Positions 44,373 to 54,399 of a stretch of DNA of 64,000 nucleotides are shown in pieces. This DNA comes from Porpolomopsis calyptriformis (lineage: Eukaryota > Basidiomycota > Agaricomycetes > Agaricales > Hygrophoraceae). Numbering within the stretch: the first letter of the stretch is position 1; every line of letters begins with the position of its first letter. The DNA lies in assembly GCA_951640195.1 (NCBI GenBank), contig OX621171.1, positions 992,001 to 1,056,000 on the forward strand. The letters run 5' to 3'. The translations under genes and the position numbers were made by a program. Under the pieces are notes generated by a model. It saw nothing but the letters and a program-made list of their open reading frames with translations. It made no database searches and was not told where the DNA came from.

Positions 44373-45710
44373 TCATCCTCGACCTTGCCCTGTGTTTGGT
44401 CTTCCTCCTCGTTGTCCGGCAGGGGCATTACTCAATGGGCGCGCTGATGGAGAAGAGGCGAGAGGGGAATTGGGACACTTGTCTGCCCAATGACCTGGTT
44501 CTCTGCAGCGATAGCAGTAGCCTCGCGGAATGCGCGATATTGATGAAGAGGAAGTTGTCTCCTGTTTGATAGGAGCAGAGGAGGGAGTTCGGGTCGCCGT
44601 TCGAGCCATAGTTTCCCTGGGAGTGTAGTAGTTACTCCGGGGAGCAGCACGACGCTCAAGTGCAAGTTCGAGACATTGTTGATCGAAGGTGGAAGCTTTT
44701 CATTTCCAAGCATTAAGGGTGGCGGGGATGGGATCAAGGGCATAGATTTTTTCGAGGATCCCGGGATTGAGGCCGTTTCGGTAGAAAACTTTGAGTGTGT
44801 CGTCGTTGAAACCAGTTTCATCCGTGAGAGCTCCAAATCGTACATTATAATTGTCCACAGTGGAAAGTCCTTGAGTTACCTTTTGAATCTTGACCTGTGC
44901 TGTCGCCTTAGCATCTATGTCTCCAAAACTTTGTTCTATCAACTCCATAAAATCCTCATAGTCAGCTCCAACCCATTGGTTGCAATTGAAATTTTGAGTC
45001 TGCTGTCGAGCCCATGATTGGGCAACTCCTTTCTTCATGAACGACAAGACATAGGTAATCCTCTGTCTGTTGGACTACTGGCTGTCATCAAGGACTAGAC
45101 GACAGGCTTGGATGAAGTCAAGGCATTTGGCTGCAGACCTGTCGTATTCATCGGGTTTGGCAATCTTGATGGAGGGGGGAGCAGGTTGTTGAGGTAAGGG
45201 AGGTTGTTGGGGCGGCTGAGGGGGTTGAGGAGGTTGAGGCTGCTGTTGTTGTTGCTGGAGCTGGGTGATCAGCTGTTGTTGTTGAGTGATGGTTTGTTCG
45301 AGTTGGCGAACAGTAGCCATTAAGGTCGTGAGATCCATGGTAGGGGGGTTAGTGGGGGCATTGGTGGACATTCCTGACATGTTGGTAGATGTTGCAGGTA
45401 GTGGGGTAGTTGGAGCTGTCGGTGTTGGTGTTGGTGTCGCAGAGGAAAGTTAGGAGTAAAGGGAACTGTATCATCCTAGTGGGGTAGCAGTTCGTTGATG
45501 AACTGGTCTTGTTGTTGGGGCTGAAGATGAAGAGAAGAGTCCTCTTGTTCTTGATCGAGTTCGCAGTCCTAGAGGAGCAGGAGCAGGAGTGGGGGTGGGA
45601 GCAGCTAATGTTTCTTCAAGAATGGAAGAAAAGGATAGTTCTTGATCTCGAATTGTAGCTGAAAAGGTCGATCTTGAAAGAGGGTCTTCGTATTGTTCTT
45701 CAATGTCCAA
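44373..45710 (-). pseudogene. gag of element B
   Basis: All pieces from MDIEEQYEDPLSRSTF (45710) to 44373 are in one frame, broken by stops at about 45470, 45440, 45075, 45050 and 44700. Leader rich in Pro and Thr, then a Gln/Pro tract (TITQQQQLITQLQQ) with coiled-coil potential. The capsid domain (about 45170-44700) has IKIAKPDEYDRSAAKCLDFI, ADYEDFMELIEQSFGDIDA and VDNYNVRFGAL. A complete zinc knuckle CYRCREPGHWADKC (CX2CX4HX4C) lies at about 44519-44476. Ends GQGRG, stop. The intact knuckle contrasts with the His-to-Tyr change in A and the stop inside it in D. Confidence 0.82.
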
Positions 45711-45817
45711 ATTGTCAGTAGAAGCCAGGATGAAAGCAGGTGTAAGGCAAAGAGGTGATGTCGATGATCACAGTGATGAAGAGTGTTTGGATAAGCAAGT
45801 GGGAGAGAACCAGAAGG

Positions 45818-45974
45818 AAGTCTGATTCTTGTTATAAACTGGTTGTTCAGAACACATTTTACTTCGGATGTTCTGTCCCAAGAGATATAGGGTATGGTTC
45901 CAAGTTCTTGTTATGAGTAGCTAACGAGGAATCAGACTTAAGGTCTGATACGTACAAGAGGTACTCCTTATATA
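45818..45974 (-). promoter_or_regulatory. Promoter, RNA 5' end and self-priming site of element B
   Basis: On the minus strand TATATAAG (45974-45967) is followed after 27 nt by AAGTCTGATTC (45939-45929). One base beyond the LTR, GAATCAGACTT (45828-45818) is its exact complement over 11 nt. Spacing and length equal those in element A, but the paired bases differ at one position on both strands. Confidence 0.78.
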
Positions 45975-46211
45975 CTGACTACTTATCTGTGTGAGTCAGT
46001 GCGACATAGCATGAGGTAGAGATAAGAATGAGTCATCATGATCGATGATGAATCATAAGGAGTTGAAACATAACGGAAATGAAAGGTATCTGGGGAATCC
46101 TGGAGAAAGGTAATGGGGAATCCCAACGAAAGAATGTGGGGATTCCCAAGATAAGATACAGGTTTGCATGTAATAAGATAAAGGAAAGAAAAGAAAATTA
46201 CGACCATGACA
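45830..46211 (-). repeat. 5' LTR of element B (382 bp)
   Basis: Pairs with 29620-30003; followed by target duplication CCAGA. Where the 3' copy has CG this copy often has CA (GGAACGCGTT against AGAACACATT). Confidence 0.93.
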
Positions 46212-46837
46212 CCAGAGTCTTGATTGTACATCCTCCAAAACGGGGTAACAGCCAGACGCATATTCAAAGGCAAGGCTTTATTTTTCAATAACACAATCAG
46301 AAAAGCTCAAGAATAGTGAAGGGCTAAGCTTACTACCATTTCTCTTGTCTTCGACTTCATTGAAAAGTACAAGTATCATGTCGTACGCTGCACATGAAGC
46401 TTGAACGGCTTCATCTGGACATCCAAGGTTGTCCAAGAGGCGCAATTCAAAACAGGCACATGCTTTTTTTAGGTCAGAAAGACCAAACTGGATAAAAGTG
46501 AGTGAAGGGAAAGTATGCAGTAAACTTTGAGAGGGCTCACAGATTCAGATAAATTGAAATATGAATTCGATCAATTGTACCTTCCCTGGAGATCAAGTTC
46601 GGCAGGGAAGACAAGGGTCAAAGGTTGGCCATCTGTGTTGACAAAATAGTTAGCCCTATTGGGCATAGATGAAAGACAACGAGGCTGGTTGTCAGTCGGC
46701 ACTTTGTTGAACCAGCCAGTGGACAGAGGAGAGTTCAGATGGTTAGATAAAATGAGAAGGGACTGGAAGAGGGGATCAATAGCATATTCACTGTTAGAAG
46801 AGGCAGTATCACTAGAGGGAGAGGCAGGGGGATTCAT
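46212..46837 (-). pseudogene. Unknown gene I, 5' part (before the element B insertion)
   Basis: ATG at 46837, with CTATATAAG read on the minus strand about 35 bp upstream as a TATA box. Exon 1: MNPPASPSSDTASSNSEY, PLFQSLLILSNHLNSPLSTG, ANYFVNTDGQPLTLVFPAEL, ending at a GTACAATT donor near 46585. Exon 2 after TATCCAG: FGLSDLKKACACFELRLLDN, AAYDMILVLFNEVEDKRN. Then an intron and ALPLNMRLAVTPFWRMYNQD at the insertion point. Removing B with one CCAGA continues SGDHYTLVIQTPLL in phase with 29619 leftward. The YFVN-DG-PL segment recalls starts of anonymous agaricomycete proteins. No function can be named. Confidence 0.5.
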
Positions 46838-46879
46838 AGCATATTATGATTTGAAGACAGTTTGTTGTATCTTATATAG

Positions 46880-47765
46880 TTCAAGCAAGCATAATAATAT
46901 TCAACAAATTAGTGCATTTACATTATTTTCCAATGGAGCAATTGAGAGCAATATTTATTACAATGATGAAAAGATTTTGAGTTCACTCCCTTTCATTGGG
47001 GTGAGCAGAGAAAGAGGTTTAATTGGGGATAGGATTCCAGTCTAGAGGTAGAGGGTTCAGAGAAGACCAAACAACAAGCAAATGAATGAAGCTACATCCA
47101 TGTAACATATAGTATAGACAAAGAACCAATACCATGTGGAATGTAAAGCAAAAAATGAAGGAGGGATGTATCTAGACAATGTTAGTGTGCATTTTTGAAA
47201 GAGTGATAGAAAAAAACATCACCTTGGCACAGAGATATTGTATAGTCATGGGTATGATTCAAACAAGGAATAGGTCTAAAATAATTTCAGCAAAGAGACA
47301 GCAATGATGCGTATCATGTACCAATTGATGAGAAATAGGCTAACAGGCATGGACATCAAGGGGGGAATTTATAACATGGAACATTTCATGCGGGCCCAGA
47401 AGCAGGGTTGAAAATGTTTCACAGCAAAAGGCAGTGATTTAGGAACAGTAATGATGGTATGTAGCTAGGGCAAACCATTGAGTCTTTTTTTAAAAAGAAA
47501 ACAACAACTTGCAACCCAAACCTTGTTATAAAATGTGAGTACACCATGTGCATTTGCTTGTGAAATTGAAAGGCTATCAGTTCTAAGTTAGTCTTGGCCT
47601 TTTTCTAGGACCAACAGTCACCGTAAGTTGAGAATCGGACCAGGGACAGGTGGAACATGCTAGGAGTTGCATTGTGATAGGACAAGGAGAATTGACAAGC
47701 AAAGCAGTGCGATTTGCTTGTGATGCAAGGGCTGCAAGATGGTTCGTTGATCAGATATTGTTGTT
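46880..47765. other. Intergenic spacer
   Basis: AT-rich sequence between the promoter of gene I and the 3' end of the Helitron helicase. No coding signature, tRNA or repeat seen. The Helitron 3' terminus (CTRR after a hairpin) should lie here, but I could not fix it. Confidence 0.5.
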
Positions 47766-47769
47766 CTAG

Positions 47770-49886
47770 AGTTGGTCAAGATGTGCAATGGGATTTTCAT
47801 TGGCTGTGTCATTACTTGCTTGTCCTCTAGCCAGTAGCTCTTCTCCAAGCTTTGCTGTGGATAGTGTTAACTGGGCCAATGCCTTTTCCTCTTGAGAGCC
47901 TATCCACATGATAGTCTCAAGTCAAAGCAGTTCTAATCATTGCAATTCACGTCTCGAGTCTTCTGATTGACAACAGGATATTTTGTTTATAGAAAACAGT
48001 CACAAGATTAGCAATCCATGAAGAGAAGTAACATGACATATCATGACATATGGAGCTTCAGTCCCTCAACAGCATCCCAAGTCTACTAGGACATTTGGTA
48101 ACATTTTTCCTTGAGCTTTGTAAGCTGTCATGGCAAAAGTAGGCAATATAGGAATTTGGGTATGTTTGATCAGACACTTTTTCTTCAAGTGGGGATGAGT
48201 AAATATCATGTCAACAGTATCTTCAAGAGCAACAAAGTGGTTGGCTGGGAGTTCAGGTAATTTGGGACCAGTCGCATCAGTGAGCTGAATTACACAAGAG
48301 ATTGCATGCCGATAACCCACAGCATCTATTCTGTATCTAATACGTTTCAATATACCCGAGCTTCCATTTATGATGCCTCCTTCAACATCAAAATTCTGTG
48401 TGAACATCACTAGCATTCCTGGAACCAAAGGGATCTTGCCTAATCTCTAGCTTGTCTGTCCAGAATGAAGCTTCTCAAGGTGACACTTCAACCCATCATC
48501 ATTCAGAAGTCTTCCCCCACTTTTATCTGTAGAGAAATACCAATGCAGTTGTTGACCAGTGCATATAGCAAACGCAACTGCAGCTTTTACATTAATTGCA
48601 TCTTTAATAGCATTATCACTGACTATTATAGGGACATTTTTCCATGAGGAATGAGTCCAATTAGGTCACGCGCAACTGAGCAGTCGAGTGTTGAGCAATT
48701 CGTAATCCGAGTGTGTACACTTGCCTTCCCTCAGGCGAACTAAAAGGTTGATAAACTGTTGATTGTTAGAACCCGTTTGTCATTTTATTTCATCTAATAT
48801 AACAACCACATTCACTGATAGCCACAAAAGTTTACCGAAGATTGTATCCTAACCTCTTTTAGTTTCTGCTTGCACTTTATTTCTGGTGTTGAGATAAGCA
48901 AACAAGCGAGTCTGGCCAACTGGGGGCAATTGTGTGAAGTCTCTGCAAAATATCATGTTAATTCCACCAAAAGCTGATATATTTCCCTTCGCCTCTATCA
49001 GAGCTTCACTAATTTGCAAGAGAAAATTACAGCCTATCATGGAGACTTTATCAATGAATAAGAAATTGACACCTTCCCACATAGCGATGAGATCTTGGTG
49101 AGTCCTACTTTTAGATTGACCACCAGAATGCTGATTGAGACACAGGGCAGCATGTAACGTCATCCCATGGATATTTGTAGCAGCAACTCTGGTGTAAGAT
49201 GCCAAGTGAAATCTTTGATTTTGACCACTGTGCTCAAAAAAGTCTGTTAGTGCGTGAATAACTCTCGATTTACCCATACCACCAGCACCACCAATATACA
49301 TTCGGAGTGGGTCCGGTTTCATTTTCATACTGTGCTCGCTGATAATTTTGAAGGCTCACACTTGTTCACTATTCAATGTGAACTGGTTGATAATTTCTAT
49401 TACTTCAATATTTCCGTTAGCTTCAGTAGTTGGAAAGTCTTGGTGAAGTGCAGGGAAATGAGCCTCTTGTGTTGGATGAAAAGGACCTTGAAAAGCTGAG
49501 CTATCTTGTATAACATTACATGAGTTTGTCTGATGATTTTCAATATGTTCTCTAACTGTATTGTTCTGGTGTGTTACTGATGACTTATGCTTCCACAGGT
49601 TACAGCGATCTTTATATGTTTTCTGCCAAAGCATCTCTAAGACAGGAGTGGGTTCAACAATCATCTCCTCAGCACCAAGTTCAAGTTGCTCAACAAGTGA
49701 TAAACTTGGGTTTCTGTTATATATCCCACTGGAATTAAGGTGATGAAGGCACTGGAGAATGGCATCATCATTTGCTGATGATCTTTGTGAACTACAGGCA
49801 TCAATTGATTCAAGATGATCAAGAATCATGCCTTCATCAACATCATATCTATCAAAATCACTTTCCACATGATGAGCCCCCAACAA
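47770..49886 (-). pseudogene. Helitron helicase (PIF1 family), C-terminal part of the Helitron protein
   Basis: One phase from 49886 to about 47770. Walker A: GGAGGMGKSRVI (about 49290). Walker B: FLFIDKVSMIG, with Lys for the catalytic Glu of IDEVSM, a G-to-A change that should kill ATP hydrolysis. Motif III: CRDFTQLPPVG, with Arg for Gly-Asp. C-terminal helicase motifs: PGMLVMFTQNFDVEGGIING (48428) and FAMTAYKAQGKML, then GTEAPYVMI and the Helitron tail NKISCCQSEDSRREL. Stops at about 48849, 48782, 48668, 48450, 48065 and 47930 are TAG or TGA. The linker upstream has LGAHHVESDFDRYDVDEGMI, typical of fungal Helitrons. Confidence 0.85.
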
Positions 49887-50524
49887 TTCAGTTGAAATCC
49901 AGAGCGAATGTTGCTGTTGTCATCTATGGCGGTGTGTGAAATGATCATCTATGGTGGTGCATGAAATGATCATCTCAACTGTCCTTGCATTCATGCAAAA
50001 TTTGCATATTACTCATGATTATTTTAAATCATTGGGAACAATTTTGCAAAAATCCATTGAAGCTACTCTGCCAAGTTTGACCCTGAAGGCGCAAATCTGA
50101 AGCATGGCACCAGGGTTTAAACAATATCAACATAAAACAACAGTATCTCTCTTGCATTTCTTCTCTATCGCGCCTCAGGATTGCAGGGCCAATTGGGACA
50201 GGTATGCGTTTATCATTTGGAGAATGTACACAAAGAAAATGTGAAGTAGCCACATGGTTCAGTCAAAGATAGTGGTGAACTACAGTGAAATGAACTTGCT
50301 ATATAGTGGTGTTTCTCAGTCCACTGATCTTCGGCCGAAAATACATATATAGCTGATGTACACTGAAGCACCAAAATTTATATATAGTAGTGAAATACAT
50401 CTCCACTAAAAGGCAGGTATGCTAGTACACTACAGGGTAGCCAAGAGTGATAAGGGAGATACACTAATGGGCTGAAGATAGTACTCACCAAAGACTATGG
50501 AGGGGCCGAGAAATGGATGTATAT

Positions 50525-50880
50525 GTATATGGCTCGGCCGAGATATAGATTGCCAATAACTACCGATGGGCCGAAGGTGGTTTCTACTATATATACAGGT
50601 TAGCCAAGATATAGATTGCCAATAACTACCGATGGGCTGAAGGTGGTTTCTACTATATATACAGGTTGGCCAAGATATAGATTGCCAATGCCTACCAATG
50701 GGCTGAAGGTGGTTTCTACTATATACACAGGTTGGCGAGATATAGATTGCCAATGCCTACCAATGGGCTGAAGGTGGTTTCTACTATATACACAGGTTGG
50801 CCGAGATATAGATTGCCGATAACTACCGATGGGCCGAAGGTGGTTTCTACTATATATACAGGTTGGCCGAGATCAGTATG
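50525..50880. repeat. 66-bp tandem repeats in the fold-back arms (left arm; mirrored at about 53585-53865)
   Basis: AGATATAGATTGCC recurs at 50541, 50607, 50673, 50738 and 50804, with a partial copy at 50870, spacing 66 (once 65). The right arm has the inverse unit at 53650, 53716, 53782 and 53848 plus a partial copy, one unit fewer. Because 66 is a multiple of three, long open frames appear on both strands; these are not genes. Confidence 0.88.
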
Positions 50881-50890
50881 CTATACTACA

Positions 50891-51900
50891 CCTTCAGAGA
50901 TGTCTACCGATGCCGAGAATGGCTCAGCTGAGGGGTAGCAGTTGCATCGGTACCCCATAAATATGTGTATAGTAGATATAAATATATATTGCGAATAATT
51001 AATTGCTTCAGCTATAAACAACTTTGCTGATAATTGTATACTTTAATCCACCTTCGGAGAGGTCCGCCGATGCCAAGAATAGCTCAGCCGAGGGGTAGCA
51101 GTTACCTCAGTACCCTATACATATGCATATAGTAGATAGAAATACATATTGTCAATAATTAATTGCTTTGGCTTTAGATAACTTCACTGATAATTGCATG
51201 CATTAATCCACCTTTGGAGAGGTCCGCCGATGCCGAGAATGGCTCGGCCGAGGGGTAGCAGTTGCCTCAGTACCCTATACATATGCATATAGTAGATAGA
51301 AATATATATTGTGAATAATTGATTGCTTTGGCCTTGGGTAACTTTGCTGATAATTGCATGCATTAATCCACCTTCAGAGAGGTCCACCGATGCCGAGAAT
51401 GGCTCGGCCGAGGGGTAGCAGTTGCCTCGGTACCCTATACATATGCATAGTAGATAGAAATACATATTGTGAATGATTAATTGCTTTGGCCTTGGGCAAC
51501 TTTGCTGATAATTGCATGCATTAATCCACCTTCAGAGAGGTCTGCCGATGCCAAGAATAGCTCAGCTGAGGGGTAGCAGTTGCCTCAGTACCCTATACAT
51601 ATGCATATAGTAGATAGAAATACATATTGTCAATAATTGATTGCTTTGGCTTTAGATAACTTTGCTGATAATGGCATGCATTAATCCACCTTCGGAGAGG
51701 TCCGCTGATGCCAAGAATGGCTCGGCCGAGGGGTAGCAGTTGCTTCAGTACCCTATACATATGCATATAGTAGATAGAAATACATATTGTGAATAATTAA
51801 TTGCTTTGGCTTTAGATAACTTTACTAATAATTGCATGCATTAATCCACCTTCAGGGGGGTCCGCCGACACCGAGGATGGCTTCACTGAGGTTTCACAGC
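50891..51900. repeat. 160-bp tandem repeats in the fold-back arms (left arm; mirrored at about 52600-53575)
   Basis: CCTTC(G/A)GAGA starts units at 50891, 51051, 51211, 51371, 51529, 51689 and 51849, spacing 160 (once 158). Each has GCCGAGAATGGCTCGGCCGA, a GC-rich palindromic core, in otherwise AT-rich DNA. The right arm has the inverse at about 52606, 52766, 52925, 53083, 53243, 53403 and 53563, including the same single 158-bp step (inverse of the pair 51371/51529 region). Confidence 0.88.
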
Positions 51901-54399
51901 TGCCTTGGTAACCTACACTCCATGGATAATTTATTAATATAACTTCTATAGAGATGTAAGACTATCTATCTTAGAGTAGTGCAACATATTTCCTATTTTA
52001 TTTCTATCTCAATAGTGAGGTATTCAATGTTTAGTTGTTACTCTCTGCTAAAATGCAACGTCAAATTTCAGACTTGATAAATATGCTTGTAAAAAATCTA
52101 GAAATATTTGTACCACTTGTTTATATACTCTATATTACATTTATTTGATGTGCCTGACAGGGTGCGCTAGTATAAGTAAACTGTGTAGAAAATGTTGTGT
52201 TAGATTAACCTATGTTCGATGTTACTCTACACTGTCACAGTATAGGTTACTATATAAATCTATAGAGTTTTTTCATTACATTCAAACATAGTAGACTACT
52301 CAGTATTAGGCACATAGTATTAATAGAATATGAAGTACATATACAAGTGGTACAAATATTTCTGGATTTTTTACAAGCATATTTATCAAGTCCGAAATTT
52401 GATGTTGCATTTTAGCAGAGAGTAACAACTAAACATTGAATACCTCACTATTGAGATAGAAATAAAATAGGAAATATGTTGCACTACTCTAAGATAGATA
52501 GTCTTACATCTCTATAGAAGTTATATTAATAAATTATCCATGGAGTGTAGGTTACCAAGGCAGCTGTGAAACCTCGGCGAAGCTATCCTCGGTGTCGGCG
52601 GACCCCCCTAAAGGTGGATTAATGCATGCAATTATCAGTAAAGTTATCTAAAGCCAAAGCAATTAATTATTCACAATATGTATTTCTATCTACTATATGC
52701 ATATGTATAGGGTACTGAAGCAACTACTACCCCTCGGCCAAGCCAGTCTTGGCATCGGTGGACCTCTCCGAAGGTGGATTAATGCATGCCATTATCAGCA
52801 AAGTTATCTAAAGCCAAAGCAATCAATTATTGACAATATGTATTTCTATCTACTATATGCATATGTATAGGGTACCAAGGCAACTGCTACCCCTCGGCCG
52901 AGCCATTCTTGGCATCGGCGGACCTCTCTGAAGGTGGATTAATGTATGCAATTATCAGCAAAGTTGCCCAAGGCCAAAGCAATTAATCATTCACAATATA
53001 TATTTCTATCTACTATGCATATGTATAGGGTACCGAGGCAACTGCTACCCCTCAGCCGAGCCATTCTCAGTGTCGGTGGACCTCTCCGAAGGTGGATTAA
53101 TGCATGCAATTATCAGCAAAGTTACCCAAGGCCAAAGCAATCAATTATTCACAATATATATTTCTATCTACTATATGCATATGTATAGGGTACTGAGGCA
53201 ACTGCTACCCCTCGGCCGAGCCATTCTCGGCATCGGCGGACCTCTCCAAAGGTGGATTAATGCATGCAATTATCAGTGAAGTTATCTAAAGCCAAAGCAA
53301 TTAATTATTGACAATATGTATTTCTATCTACTATATGTATATGTATAGGGTACTGAGGTAACTGCTACCCCTCGGCCAAGCCATTCTTGGCATCAGCGGA
53401 CCTCTCCGAAGGTGGATTAAAGTATACAATTATCAGCAAAGTTGTTTATAGCTGAAGCAATTAATTATTCGCAATATATATTTATATCTACTATACACAT
53501 ATTTATAGGGTACCAATGCAACTGCTACCCCTCAGCTGAGCCATTCTCGGCATCGGTGGACATCTCTGAAGGTGTAGTATAGCATACCGATCTCGGCCAA
53601 CCTGTATATATAGTAGAAACCACCTTCGGCCCATCGGTAGTTATCGGCAATCTATATCTTGGCCAACCTGTGTATATAGTAGAAACCACCTTTGGCCCAT
53701 TGGTAGGCATTGGCAATCTATATCTCGGCCAACCTGTGTATATAGTAGAAACCACCTTCAGCCCATCAGTAGGCATTGGCAATCTATATCTCGGCCAACC
53801 TGTATATATAGTAGAAACCACCTTTGGCCCATCGGTAGTTATCAGCAATCTATATCTCGGCCGAGCCATATACATATACATCCATTTCTCAGCCCCTCCA
53901 TAGTCTTTGGTGAGTACTATCTTCGGCCCATTAGTGTATCTCCCTTATCACTCTTGGCTACCCTGTAGTGTACTGGCATACCTGCCTTTTAGTAGAGATG
54001 TATTTCACTACTATATATAAATTTCGGCGCTTCAGTGTACATCAGCTATATATGTATTTTCGGCCAAAGATCGGTGGACTGAGAAACACTGCTATATAGC
54101 AAGTTCATTTCACTGTAGTTCACTGCTATCTTGGCTGAATGGGCTCAAGTAGCCTCTATGTGAGAATCATCAAAATTTGACGTCAGTCTCTTCCATGATC
54201 TTTGTTGAAGTAGATCATCTATACTAACATGCTCAGGTTCAGCAAGTATATAGTCTTCAGACGTAGCATGAATGTTATCAGGGTTTGCGTTGTCATTGTG
54301 TATATTGTTATATAGTGCACTTTTTCTAGCTAATCTCTTAGATAATTTTTCTACATGTGTGATGCAATCCTAAACACATAAGTTCTTGAGATTTTTACC

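Larger units (their letters stand above)
29620..46211 (-). mobile_element. Ty3/gypsy chromodomain LTR retrotransposon B (6.9 kb without its nested insert)
   Basis: LTRs 29620-30003 (3') and 45830-46211 (5') begin TGTTATAAACTGG and end TGACA on the plus strand. The target duplication CCAGA is at 29615-29619 and 46212-46216. On the minus strand the order is gag, pol with chromodomain, ORF3. Pol is split by element C. The LTRs differ at about a dozen positions, nearly all CG against CA or TG, so it is younger than A and D. It interrupts gene I. Confidence 0.95.
50252..54146. mobile_element. Fold-back (FB-like) element, 3.9 kb, two mirrored arms with tandem repeats
   Basis: Two arms of about 1.9 kb are inverted copies of one another around a centre near 52.2 kb, with a short unpaired middle (about 52150-52320). 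The ends show TTCAGTCAAAGATAG on the left and TTCAGCCAAGATAG read inward from the right. The 8-bp duplication AAGTAGCC lies at 50244-50251 and 54147-54154. Removing the element with one copy restores the Helitron frame (HIEATSHFLCV) exactly. Eight-base duplications point to hAT-type transposition in trans. It codes for no credible protein. A transcript could fold into a nearly perfect 1.9-kb hairpin. Confidence 0.9.

Noticed and set aside
46880..47850. Minus frame 47660-47848 as a small gene
   Set aside because: It overlaps the tail of the Helitron helicase in another phase, with no start context or domain.
50525..51900. CRISPR-like array in the fold-back arms
   Set aside because: Units are contiguous with no unique spacers, the sequence is eukaryotic, and the arrays are mirrored in an inverted arm.
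50430..53903. Long open frames such as 50430-50753, 51184-51465, 53525-53881 with repeated Tyr/Arg/Leu or His/Trp/Leu phrases
   Set aside because: They are translations of the 66-bp and 160-bp tandem units of the fold-back element; unit length or phase keeps them open, and both strands give similar frames.
50244..54154. Reading the fold-back element as two independent transposons in opposite orientation
   Set aside because: Only the outermost 8-bp duplication AAGTAGCC is present, and the host frame is restored by removing the whole block.
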